DNA of 64,000 nucleotides from Granulosicoccus sp045106475 (lineage in GTDB: Bacteria > Pseudomonadota > Gammaproteobacteria > Granulosicoccales > Granulosicoccaceae), in NCBI GenBank assembly GCA_045106475.1, contig JBGCEO010000015.1:1-64000 (forward strand), written 5' to 3'. Below are positions 26,694-35,004 of the stretch, piece by piece; position 1 is the stretch's first letter; each line of letters begins with the position of its first letter. The notes under the pieces are model-generated. The model was not told the DNA's origin. It saw only the letters and a list, made by a program, of their open reading frames with translations, and searched no databases. The translations under genes were made by a program, and so were the position numbers.

Positions 26694-28418
26694 CTAATGG
26701 CTATCGCGCGGAACGTCAGCGCCACTTCCACCCCGTAAAAACTCCAGATCTGCACCCTCGTTTGCTTGCATCACTGTTTCCTGATACATCTTTACGTAAC
26801 CTCGCAGGGCCTGTGGATGGATTGGCTTCCACTTCAATCGACGGGCTTCAAGAGTCTGTTCATCAACATCCAGTGACAAAGTGGCCGCAGCAACATCCAA
26901 CGTGATCATGTCGCCGTTTTCCACTAATGCCAAAGGTCCGCCCACTGCCGCCTCCGGGCAGGCATGCAACACGACAGTGCCGTAAGCAGTGCCGCTCATG
27001 CGCGCATCAGACACGCGAACCATATCGCTTACGCCTGTCTTGAGTATTTTGGCCGGCAACGACATATTGCCAACCTCAGCCATGCCGGGATAACCTTTAG
27101 GACCACAGTTTTTCAATACCAGGACACAACTGGCATCTACATCCAGATCGTCAGAATCGATGCGCGCTTTATAGTCATCAATATCTTCGAAAACAACAGC
27201 ACGTCCAGTATGCTGCATCAACTCCGGAGTGGCGGCTGAAGGCTTGAGAACGGCCCCATCGGGCGCTAGATTTCCTCGTAATACAACTATGCCACCTGCA
27301 TCTTTAAACGGCTTATCAACTGGGAAAATAACGTTTTCGTCGTGGTTTTCCGCCTCTTTTACGTTCTGCCATTGTGACTTGCCATTAACGGTGATTGCAT
27401 CTTTATTCAGAAGGCCTGACTCAGCCAGCTTTTTCATAACAACCGGCAAACCACCCGCGTAGTAGAAGTCTTCCATAAGGTAATCACCCGAAGGCATCAG
27501 GTTAACAAGACAGGGAACATTTCGCCCCAATGCATCCCAGTCATCCAGCGAATGCTCGATGCCGAGGCGACCCGCGATTGCCAGTAAGTGAATAACCGCA
27601 TTGGTTGATCCGCCAATGGCTCCGTTGGCTCGGACAGCATTCTCAAACGCTTCTTTGGTTAAAATATCAGAGGGGCATAAATTTTCATCAACCATCTCGA
27701 CGATGCGCCTGCCAGCCATATGAGCCAAAGTCTTTCGTCTTGAATCAGCCGCTGGAATGGCAGCGTTCCCGGGCATTCCCATGCCCAGTGCTTCCACCAT
27801 ACAAGCCATAGTTGATGCTGTACCCATAGTCATGCAGTGACCCACAGAACGGCTCATACAAGACTCAGACTCCATGAACTCCTCCTTGCTCAATTCTCCG
27901 GCCTTAACCATGGCATCGAATTTCCAGACGTGAGTACCTGAGCCGATCCGCTCACCGCGAAAGCGCCCGTTGAGCATAGGACCACCAGAGACAACCAGAG
28001 TTGGTAGATCGCAACTGGCCGCCCCCATCATCAAGGAGGGCGTAGTTTTATCGCACCCGACCAGGAGTACAACGGCGTCCAGTGGATTACCACGGATCGA
28101 TTCCTCGACATCCATGCTGGCCAGGTTGCGAAACAGCATTGCGGTAGGCCGCATTAGCGTTTCGCCCAGAGACATGACTGGAAACTCAACCGGAAACCCG
28201 CCCATTTCATAGACACCGCGCTTAACACGTTCGGCGATCTCACGAAGATGGGCATTGCACGGTGTTAGTTCCGACCAGGTATTGCAGATTCCAATCACTG
28301 GTCTGCCATCAAACATATGATCCGGCAGACCCTGATTTTTCATCCAGCTGCGATAAGCAAAACCGTCTTTATCCTGGCGTCCAAACCATTCTGTGCTTCG
28401 CAACTTGCGCTTGGCCAT
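26694..28418 (-). CDS. IlvD/Edd-family sugar-acid dehydratase (L-arabinonate dehydratase-like)
   Basis: The 574-residue enzyme belongs to the [Fe-S]-dependent IlvD/Edd dehydratases. Markers are GICNTWSELTPCNAHL, VVLLVGCDKTTPSLMMGAASCD (two cluster cysteines), SCMSRSVGHCMTMGTAS (third cysteine region), GGSTNAVIHLLAIAGR and SDARMSGTAYGTVVLHACPEA. The closest experimentally known group dehydrates L-arabinonate, D-fuconate or D-galactonate to 2-keto-3-deoxy acids. The neighbouring SDR and FAH-family hydrolase would then oxidise and cleave a 2-keto-3-deoxy acid. A 12-bp palindrome sits 22 bp upstream of the start. Confidence 0.9.
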   Translation of the reverse strand: MAKRKLRSTEWFGRQDKDGFAYRSWMKNQGLPDHMFDGRPVIGICNTWSELTPCNAHLREIAERVKRGVYEMGGFPVEFPVMSLGETLMRPTAMLFRNLASMDVEESIRGNPLDAVVLLVGCDKTTPSLMMGAASCDLPTLVVSGGPMLNGRFRGERIGSGTHVWKFDAMVKAGELSKEEFMESESCMSRSVGHCMTMGTASTMACMVEALGMGMPGNAAIPAADSRRKTLAHMAGRRIVEMVDENLCPSDILTKEAFENAVRANGAIGGSTNAVIHLLAIAGRLGIEHSLDDWDALGRNVPCLVNLMPSGDYLMEDFYYAGGLPVVMKKLAESGLLNKDAITVNGKSQWQNVKEAENHDENVIFPVDKPFKDAGGIVVLRGNLAPDGAVLKPSAATPELMQHTGRAVVFEDIDDYKARIDSDDLDVDASCVLVLKNCGPKGYPGMAEVGNMSLPAKILKTGVSDMVRVSDARMSGTAYGTVVLHACPEAAVGGPLALVENGDMITLDVAAATLSLDVDEQTLEARRLKWKPIHPQALRGYVKMYQETVMQANEGADLEFLRGGSGADVPRDSH

Positions 28419-28439
28419 TAGCAGTCCTTTAAAGAGATA

Positions 28440-28451
28440 CTAGTATACTAG
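28440..28451. promoter_or_regulatory. Perfect palindrome CTAGTATACTAG, candidate GntR-type operator
   Basis: A perfect 12-bp palindrome lies 22 bp upstream of the IlvD-type dehydratase and just after the FAH hydrolase stop. The core TAGTATACTA fits the TnGTnnnACnA-like pattern of FadR-subfamily GntR repressors, which often control sugar-acid genes. No GntR gene is present in the window. Assignment is by pattern only. Confidence 0.4.
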
Positions 28452-28462
28452 CCCAAATCAGA

Positions 28463-29317
28463 CTAGTTGTGGGCAGGGTGATGCACAACTTTTTGAGAAA
28501 TTTCACCCAAGCCCTCTATTCCCAGCGACATGACCTGACCTGCCGATAGATACCGAGGAGGTTTAAAGCCAAGACCCACGCCTGGAGGCGTGCCGGTAAT
28601 AACCAGATCACCGGCGCGCAGCGTCATGTGGCGGCTGAGATAACTGATGATGTGCGCAACACTGAAGATCATCAATGATGTGTTGCCGGTTTGCAATCGC
28701 TCTCCGTCTACATCCAGCCAGAGATCAAGCGCCTGTGGATCCGGAATGTCATCTCGGGTAGTCAGTTCCGGGCCGACGGGACAAAATGAGTCGTGACTCT
28801 TTCCCTTAACCCATTGTCCGGTACCTTCGATCTGGAACTCGCGTTCTGATACATCATTAACCACGCAGTACCCGGCCACATGGCTAAGCGCATCCGATTC
28901 TTCGACATAATAGGCCGTCTTTCCAATAACCACGCCGAGCTCGACTTCCCAATCTAGTTTTTTGCTGACCAGAGGAATCATTACATCATCATTGGGCCCC
29001 GTTATGGACGTATCAGCCTTCATGAAAACAACGGGTTCTTCGGGTATCGGCAATCCTGATTCTGCTGCATGGTCAGAGTAGTTAAGGCCGATACACACGA
29101 TTTTTCTGATATTGCTGACGGGCGGCCCCCGGCGAACCGACGCGGGTACCGCAGGCAGGCTTTTCAGATCAAGTGCCGCAAGACGAGCAAGCGATGCGTC
29201 ATCCAATTGATCGGGACCGATATCGTTCACATGAGCTGATAGATCTCTGATACGACCATCCTCATCTAAAGCCCCCGGTTTCTCTGAACCGGCATCGCCA
29301 TATCGCAACAGCTTCAT
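28463..29317 (-). CDS. Fumarylacetoacetate hydrolase family protein (2,4-diketo-3-deoxy-aldonate hydrolase-like)
   Basis: The 284-residue protein has the FAH core with GLNYSDHAAESGLPIPEEPVVFMK, WEVELGVVIGK, VNDVSERE, KGKSHDSFCPVGP and TGTPPGVGLG. These provide metal ligands (Glu, Glu, Asp) and the catalytic His. The GQWVKGKSHD and DVSERE segments match the subgroup that includes 2,4-diketo-3-deoxy-L-fuconate hydrolase, often mis-annotated as ureidoglycolate lyase. With the SDR directly upstream (4-base ATGA overlap), it probably cleaves a diketo-deoxy acid to pyruvate plus a hydroxy acid. Confidence 0.85.
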   Translation of the reverse strand: MKLLRYGDAGSEKPGALDEDGRIRDLSAHVNDIGPDQLDDASLARLAALDLKSLPAVPASVRRGPPVSNIRKIVCIGLNYSDHAAESGLPIPEEPVVFMKADTSITGPNDDVMIPLVSKKLDWEVELGVVIGKTAYYVEESDALSHVAGYCVVNDVSEREFQIEGTGQWVKGKSHDSFCPVGPELTTRDDIPDPQALDLWLDVDGERLQTGNTSLMIFSVAHIISYLSRHMTLRAGDLVITGTPPGVGLGFKPPRYLSAGQVMSLGIEGLGEISQKVVHHPAHN

Positions 29318-30051
29318 ATTGACATTCCTCCATCCACTTTCATTAATGTACCTGTAGTAAAAACCGATTCATCGCTCGCAAGATATAAGGCCATACTCGC
29401 AATCTCTTCGGCACTGCCCAAACGCCCCATCGGCTGCCTGGCGACAAACTGCTTACGTGCCTCATCCGGATCATCAAATGCAGCAATACGCCCGTCCAAC
29501 GACGGCGATTGAACCGTGCCTGGTGCGATAGCGTTACAGCGAATTCCCTGGGTGACATAATCAGCTGCTATGGATTTGGTTAACCCGACAACTGCAGCTT
29601 TGGTCGTGCCATAGGCAAATCGGTTTACCAGTCCCTTATGAGCTGCGATGGAGGAAATGTTTATGATGGATCCGCCGCCTGCTTCGAGCATTCCCGGCAG
29701 CACGGCCCTACTCATTCGGAACATCGACTTAACATTCAAATCGAAGCCCATATCCCAATCCTCATCTGTGCAATCGAGAACCGAACCATGATGAACAAAA
29801 CCTGCGCAGTTGAACAAAATATCAAATGGCGCTTCAGCGGCTACAAGTCGATCTATGGCAGCGCCATCGGTAACATCCAGCACAGCAGTGCTGATGTTTT
29901 CAACTGAGTTCAGTTCATTGAGCTTATCGGCGTTGATATCCGTAGCAAGTACGTGGGCACCAGCTTGCGCAAATGCTCTTGCTGTAGCTTCACCAATACC
30001 CTGCGCGCCTGCGGTAACCAGGGCTCTTTTGCCTTCGAGTCTTTTTTTCAT
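29314..30051 (-). CDS. SDR oxidoreductase (2-keto-3-deoxy-L-fuconate dehydrogenase-like)
   Basis: The 245-residue classical SDR has TAGAQGIGEATARAFA (cofactor binding), NCAG, SSIAAHKG followed by the catalytic Tyr-x3-Lys (YGTTK), and IAPGTVQSPSL. The pattern FNCAGFVHHGSVLDCTDEDWD and SFDLNVKSMFRMSRAVLPGM is shared with 2-keto-3-deoxy-L-fuconate dehydrogenase and mammalian BDH2. It would oxidise the 4-hydroxyl of a 2-keto-3-deoxy acid using NAD. It is first in the minus-strand sugar-acid cluster and overlaps the FAH gene by 4 bases. Confidence 0.87.
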   Translation of the reverse strand: MKKRLEGKRALVTAGAQGIGEATARAFAQAGAHVLATDINADKLNELNSVENISTAVLDVTDGAAIDRLVAAEAPFDILFNCAGFVHHGSVLDCTDEDWDMGFDLNVKSMFRMSRAVLPGMLEAGGGSIINISSIAAHKGLVNRFAYGTTKAAVVGLTKSIAADYVTQGIRCNAIAPGTVQSPSLDGRIAAFDDPDEARKQFVARQPMGRLGSAEEIASMALYLASDESVFTTGTLMKVDGGMSI

Positions 30052-30164
30052 GTGCGGCAGACTACCGAAAGTTACACTCGATTGCTAGGCATACAAATAC
30101 CAGGCAGCCAGAACCACCATGATTTCAGTCCAATTTTTGCAAGGCTATTGATGGAACGATACCA

Positions 30165-30995
30165 ATGCTATCCGGCCTAACAACCATGAATTTCAGACTG
30201 CGGTGGTTTCTAAAAATAGTTGTCATCATCATTGGTTTTTTCTTTTTGCCGGTGGGCTGCATGGTTGCGGCTCACTACACGGGAGATAACAACAGCTATC
30301 GCGGCTTCAGTCGACACGGCAGCACCAATCAAGCGCCTGACGCCAACAGCGATGAAGCTGTTATTCAAGTCTATGCTGCTCGAGCAGCACGGTGGCGGGG
30401 AGCGTTTGGCGTGCATACCTGGATTGCCACGAAACGTACAGATGAGAATCGCTATACGCGCTTGGAGGTAATCGGATATCGAGTGTATTGGGGCGGTGAT
30501 GCCGTGCAGATCAGACCCGGCACACCTGATGGCATGTGGTTTGGAAACATGCCCACGCTGCTGCGCGAGATACGGGGCAGAAAAGAGGTCGACTCGTTAA
30601 TCGACAAATTGCACGATGCCGCGACAGCCTACCCATATCGCGACAGGTACAAAGTCTGGCCAGGCCCGAACAGCAATACCTTCGTTGCACACCTGGGACG
30701 GCAAGTACCAGAACTTCGCCTGGAATTACCGAGCAATGCCATTGGAAAAGACTATCTTCCCGGCGATGCGCTGGTTGCACTTACGCCCAGCGGCACGGGT
30801 GCCCAACTCTCGATTGGAGGCTATGCCGGGATACTGGCCGGATGGGAAGAAGGTCTTGAGCTGAATATTCTGGGTTTGACCGCCGGAATTGATCTTGTGC
30901 CACCTGCCTTGAAACTGCCCGGTGTGGGCCGACTTGGATTTCCCGACACGCGCCGGATCAACCACCTTGAACAAGCGGCAGAACAACCACGCTAA
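30165..30995 (+). CDS. DUF3750 domain-containing membrane-anchored protein
   Basis: The 276-residue protein has an N-terminal membrane helix (about 12-36, WFLKIVVIIIGFFFLPVGC) and a single DUF3750 domain: AARAARWRGAFGVHTWIATKR, VIGYRVYWGGDAVQIRPGTPDGMWFGN, YPYRDRYKVWPGPNSNTFVAHLGRQVPELRLELPSNAIGKDYLP. The conserved Trp, His and Asn/Pro residues suggest an enzyme-like fold with the globular part in the periplasm, but no activity is known. The start could be the ATG at 30165 or the ATG at 30186 (MNFRL); the second keeps the whole membrane segment. Confidence 0.85.
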   Translation: MLSGLTTMNFRLRWFLKIVVIIIGFFFLPVGCMVAAHYTGDNNSYRGFSRHGSTNQAPDANSDEAVIQVYAARAARWRGAFGVHTWIATKRTDENRYTRLEVIGYRVYWGGDAVQIRPGTPDGMWFGNMPTLLREIRGRKEVDSLIDKLHDAATAYPYRDRYKVWPGPNSNTFVAHLGRQVPELRLELPSNAIGKDYLPGDALVALTPSGTGAQLSIGGYAGILAGWEEGLELNILGLTAGIDLVPPALKLPGVGRLGFPDTRRINHLEQAAEQPR

Positions 30996-31058
30996 TGGAT
31001 CGCGGACGCAGTTAAGCTCAGAATCCTCACTGGCGGTGATGTGCTCTCGACGAACGAG

Positions 31059-31418
31059 TCAGCTGTCACCACCTTTTAGCTCAAGTTCTGCGATGCGTTT
31101 TTGGAGTAACAGAAAATCACGGTGCACGTTCAGCAACTGACCGCGCACATCGTTAAAGTAACTCAACAACCAACTCTGAGTCAGGGAGTGCAGCTGCGCC
31201 TGCTGGTCCTGACTTAATCCCTCTACCTGATCCAGATCGAGCACCGTCTGACTGGGAGTGGGTGGCGCAGGATACTGCGCCAGCGTTTCTCGGGCCATTG
31301 CGGCCCACCGTTTCGCGATTTGCGGATCAGGATGCTGCTCAATGAGCTCGCTTACCAGCTGTTCGAGCAACCGGGCGTGGGTATCGGCATCGGTTGGCAA
31401 TTGGTGCACACTGCCCAT
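31059..31418 (-). CDS. Hypothetical protein with helical C-terminus
   Basis: About 119 residues, no family recognised. The start at 31418 (MGSVHQLPTDAD) has an AGGAG box seven bases upstream and is preferred over the farther GTG/ATG region. The middle is helical with many Gln and Leu (LDLDQVEGLSQDQQAQLHSLTQSWLL), and the end (LLNVHRDFLLLQKRIAELELKG) looks like a short coiled coil. No signal peptide or membrane helix is seen. It stands alone between the DUF3750 gene and the xylanase on the other strand. Confidence 0.65.
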   Translation of the reverse strand: MGSVHQLPTDADTHARLLEQLVSELIEQHPDPQIAKRWAAMARETLAQYPAPPTPSQTVLDLDQVEGLSQDQQAQLHSLTQSWLLSYFNDVRGQLLNVHRDFLLLQKRIAELELKGGDS

Positions 31419-31619
31419 AGAGACTCCTGTATATCTTCGATAAATAACGCTATTTTGTCCATCATCGCTGAAAATCAAATCCAGCGTTAAGCTCCATTCA
31501 CAGTTCTATCGTTGCGAAGTCTCGGTACCGTTTCTTTTGGCACAATCTGTTGCAGTGATAACAAAATTTCCGGGGTTTACACACTAAAATAGTCGCTACC
31601 TTTACCGCCCTTACAGCAT

Positions 31620-33653
31620 ATGCTTTATAAACTCAAAGCCTGCTCAGACAAAATTGAGAATCACCTCGCACTGAGCGCACTGGTGCTGTGTATGGCTGCC
31701 GTGCAGGCCTGCAGCTCCGACGGTGGAATGGGCCAGACAACGGCGCCCCCCGATGTCGACGCTCCAATCGTTGAACAGCCCGTTGAAGGCACAACAGGAG
31801 CCGGAGAGCCGGTTCAAGAGCCAACCGACGACCCAGTGGGTTCTGGAGGCACTACGGCCCCTATTGACATACCAGCCAATCAAACCCTGCCCCCATTACC
31901 TAATCCACCTCTTACGCCAGCACCGGGTTCTGACAGCGAGCCATTAAGGGCGACAGGTCCCGTTAGTACCGTCACAGAGTTTTTCCTGCTCCGTGATCCT
32001 ACTCGTTCGCTGGAGGATACATTTGGTGTGTTGACTGATGAAGACTTTGCTGCCGGTCCGCTACCTGCCATCGTGCAGACTCCTGCAGATGTGAACCCGG
32101 CAAGCAATGCAGCACCCTACTTTGACAGTTTGACTGATGTAGAGGTTTTTGCAGGGGAAGAACTAACGGTAGTTTTCAGACCTCTTGATCCTGATGGAGG
32201 TATTCCAGGTCTGTTTCCCAATGCAATCCCCGCAGGCGCTCGCTATGTGGACAATTTCAACGGTACCCGCTCCCTGATTTGGCGTCCATTGCAACCGGAT
32301 GTAGGAATACGCGAGTTCACCATCACAGCTACTGACCCGGTATCACCGTTTTACCGCACCCAGCGCACTATTCGGATAAAGATAAAGATGCCTGCGGATC
32401 CAGACAGCATTATCAATCTTCCGCCTGCTATCAATCTGATCCGTCCGCACACGGTGAGAGTGGGCGATCCGGTTGTCATGTATATCAAGGTAACCGACCC
32501 CAACGGAACCATTCCTGAACTGGAAATAACCAACTTACCGCCTGGAGCAACGCTGGTTGCGCATCACAGTGAACCGGATATTTCCATCTTGCGTTTTGTA
32601 CCCGACAGCGCGCAGCTCATCACTCTGCAAATGCTGGTCAGGGATGCCATAGACCCCGGTAAAACAGGTACAAAAACAACAACGTTGGAGGTACTTGACG
32701 CAGACGAATTCACAAGGCCCGGTGCAAGTCTTAAAGAGCTTGCCTCTGCACGGGATCTGCTGATCGGCTATGCCTCATTGCTCAATTTCTATTATCGACC
32801 TGATGGGGCTTTATACGCTGACATAGCAGAAGAAGAGTTTAATTTCGTCTCCAGCGAAAACTCGCTTAAGTGGGATTTCGTGAACCCTCTTCCCGGTAAG
32901 TACCGCTGGGCCGGAGCCGATAACCTGGTCAACTTCGCCAAGGCGAGAAGACTCTCTGTTCATGGGCATACGCTTATTTGGCACAGACAGCTGCCCGGCT
33001 GGATCCAGCGTTCAGCTTTGAGCGATCGGGAAACGCATATGCGTGAGTACATTGATCGCGTACTGCAACGCTATGGTGACGATATACCAGTCTGGGATGT
33101 CGTTAATGAAGCAATCGACGAAGACGGCACATTCCGGAATTCAACCTGGTTCGAGGCGATGGGCGCATCCTTTATTGACAAAGCGTTCAAGCAGGCCCGA
33201 TTGTCGGCACCTGATGCCACCCTCCTGTACAACGATTACGACATCGGATTTGCAGGTCCCAAATCTGATGCAATGATCAGCTTGATGCAAGCATTGAAAG
33301 ATGCTGATACACCTGTGGATGGCGTGGGGTTCCAGTTGCACCTGTTTGCAGACTTTGATCGTTTTGCTGAGGTTGAAGCTACCTTTCAAAAAGTTGCAGA
33401 GCTTGATCTGGATATCTACATCACCGAGCTGGATGTATCGATGCAAAACGCTCAAACCGAGCAGCAACAGGCAGAGGTGTATGAGCAGATTTTATCGCTC
33501 TGTCTGGATCAACCACGTTGCAAGGCATTCCAGACCTGGGGATTCACCGATATGTATTCCTGGAGGCGCGAGTTTAACCCGCTCCTGCTTGACGAGCGGT
33601 ATCAAACCAAACCCGCCTATCTGGCTTTACAGAAACGGTTGGGCGAAAACTAG
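31620..33653 (+). CDS. GH10 endo-1,4-beta-xylanase lipoprotein with N-terminal beta domains
   Basis: The 677-residue protein has a lipoprotein signal with lipobox VQAC (about residue 30), a Pro/Thr/Gly-rich linker (40-110) and two Ig/cadherin-like beta domains (about 160-260 and 270-365, the second with IKVTDPNGTIPELEITNLPPGATL). A GH10 TIM barrel follows from about 375. The acid/base is Glu497 in VVNEA and the nucleophile is Glu603 in ITELD. HGHTLIWHRQLPGWI is another GH10 marker. It would cut beta-1,4-xylan at the cell surface. No xylose operon is adjacent. Its stop overlaps the opposite-strand CPXCG gene by 4 bases. Confidence 0.92.
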   Translation: MLYKLKACSDKIENHLALSALVLCMAAVQACSSDGGMGQTTAPPDVDAPIVEQPVEGTTGAGEPVQEPTDDPVGSGGTTAPIDIPANQTLPPLPNPPLTPAPGSDSEPLRATGPVSTVTEFFLLRDPTRSLEDTFGVLTDEDFAAGPLPAIVQTPADVNPASNAAPYFDSLTDVEVFAGEELTVVFRPLDPDGGIPGLFPNAIPAGARYVDNFNGTRSLIWRPLQPDVGIREFTITATDPVSPFYRTQRTIRIKIKMPADPDSIINLPPAINLIRPHTVRVGDPVVMYIKVTDPNGTIPELEITNLPPGATLVAHHSEPDISILRFVPDSAQLITLQMLVRDAIDPGKTGTKTTTLEVLDADEFTRPGASLKELASARDLLIGYASLLNFYYRPDGALYADIAEEEFNFVSSENSLKWDFVNPLPGKYRWAGADNLVNFAKARRLSVHGHTLIWHRQLPGWIQRSALSDRETHMREYIDRVLQRYGDDIPVWDVVNEAIDEDGTFRNSTWFEAMGASFIDKAFKQARLSAPDATLLYNDYDIGFAGPKSDAMISLMQALKDADTPVDGVGFQLHLFADFDRFAEVEATFQKVAELDLDIYITELDVSMQNAQTEQQQAEVYEQILSLCLDQPRCKAFQTWGFTDMYSWRREFNPLLLDERYQTKPAYLALQKRLGEN

Positions 33654-33844
33654 CTCTCATCCTCATGGCGCACGACAACGTTCGCCTGGCCGGATTCATC
33701 TACCGTTACCAGTACATTCATAGGACGGCAGCATACTTGACAGTCCTCAATGTAATGCTGGAAATCGACCGAACAATCGATCTCCAGCTGTATGTTTTCA
33801 CCGCAATAGGGGCAAGCTATAACAGCTGATTTCAGGAGTTCCAT
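33650..33844 (-). CDS. CPXCG-motif cysteine-rich zinc-ribbon-like protein
   Basis: This protein has about 64 residues: CPYCG near the N-terminus and CQVCCRP in the middle, a four-cysteine zinc-ribbon-like arrangement typical of small CPXCG proteins. Residues between (ENIQLEIDCSVDFQHYIEDC) are the usual acidic strand-turn. The start at 33844 is an ATG lying inside the end of dsbB, in another frame (13-base overlap). Function is unknown; a metal-binding or redox role next to DsbB is possible but not shown. Confidence 0.82.
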   Translation of the reverse strand: MELLKSAVIACPYCGENIQLEIDCSVDFQHYIEDCQVCCRPMNVLVTVDESGQANVVVRHEDES

Positions 33845-34350
33845 TGGCCATCTTTGCGCGTAACAAACAGAGTTACACCAATTGCCAGCAAAGCAACAAA
33901 CCACGCCAGTGACCACTCACCCATGCTAAAACCCATGAAAGTCCATACCACTTCTGCGCAGTTGCCATCACCTTTAAACAGCAAAGAGAGTGTGCGCAAC
34001 CAAGGCTCATTTTCCAGCCAATAGTGCAGGCCAGGACCGCACTCAGGAACCTGATCCTTAGGTAAGTGTTGCAACCACACCTGTCGACTGGCGGTGACGA
34101 TGCCACCCAGCGCGCACAAGCACAATAGAATGCTGCTGGCTCTCTGTACCCAACGAGTACGAATGCCAATCAGCCCGACCAACGCAAACAAGCCAATGCC
34201 GATATAAAACATGCGCTGGGTGATGCACAGAGGACACGGGTCAAGATACAGCACACGCTCCGCATAGATTGCATAGCTCATCAGGCCAACAACCGAGAAC
34301 AGGCAAGCTAGCCACATCAATCGGCCGGAGTAAACGCTGGTCAGACTCAT
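33832..34350 (-). CDS. dsbB: Disulfide bond formation protein B
   Basis: DsbB reoxidises periplasmic DsbA and passes electrons to quinone. The protein is about 172 residues with four membrane helices. Both cysteine pairs are in place: Cys39-Cys42 in DPCPLC, and Cys104 and Cys131 in the second periplasmic loop (VPECGPG and DGNCAE), almost the same spacing as E. coli. RxxL-type motif RMFYIGIG also fits. The ATG at 34350 is chosen because GAGG lies seven bases upstream. An ATG 12 bases further upstream lacks this. Confidence 0.95.
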   Translation of the reverse strand: MSLTSVYSGRLMWLACLFSVVGLMSYAIYAERVLYLDPCPLCITQRMFYIGIGLFALVGLIGIRTRWVQRASSILLCLCALGGIVTASRQVWLQHLPKDQVPECGPGLHYWLENEPWLRTLSLLFKGDGNCAEVVWTFMGFSMGEWSLAWFVALLAIGVTLFVTRKDGQWNS

Positions 34351-34554
34351 GAAATACCTCAATATTGTGGGGGGTTGACCCGGAAATACAGCTGATCACT
34401 TGCTGTACCAGTAAACATAGCAGTGATTATACGAAACCGGCGGGCAGTTGGCAGATACCGAAAAGCAAACGAATGGATCTAGATTCTGATTGCGGAATGC
34501 AATGCCGAAAGCTGCGCTACACTGACACTAACATTAACTTTAGGAAACTTTGAT

Positions 34555-34854
34555 ATGGAAATCTGGCAAGACTTTCTTCAATATGAACACGCCAGCGAAG
34601 TATTAATGAGTATCGGTGGATTACTTTTCATCTTTAGCGCCTGGAAAATTCTGGCGAGCAGCCTCAAATTGATTATATGGGTCCTTTTCGCGTTCATCGG
34701 CGGAGCGTCGGCCTCCTACGGGTTCAAGAATTCCCCCTATGATTTGCCGGCCATTGCCAACGCACAATTAAGCGAGCTCAAGCAGATCACGCCAGAGATA
34801 CCCCATGACGTTTTGCAAGTGTTGTGCACTAAGCTGGACGTGCTTAGCGAATAG
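34555..34854 (+). CDS. Hypothetical small membrane protein
   Basis: The 99-residue protein shows two hydrophobic stretches (VLMSIGGLLFIFSAWKILASSLKLIIWVLFAFIGGASASYGF, about 16-57), which could be one or two membrane helices, then a soluble tail. The ribosome binding site AGGAAAC upstream supports the start. No family recognised. It is isolated, with no strong neighbours on the plus strand. Confidence 0.6.
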   Translation: MEIWQDFLQYEHASEVLMSIGGLLFIFSAWKILASSLKLIIWVLFAFIGGASASYGFKNSPYDLPAIANAQLSELKQITPEIPHDVLQVLCTKLDVLSE

Positions 34855-35004
34855 TACTCGATAAAAACTGCCCCGGTTGGTTGGTGATAGCGGGGACGAG
34901 ATCGACCGAAAAACCGCGCATCATCCAACCCTTGCAGTCTTTTTCATCGGCAGTGACAGCAGCTTCAATCGATCTCACAACACATCCATGCAGATATCGA
35001 TGTG

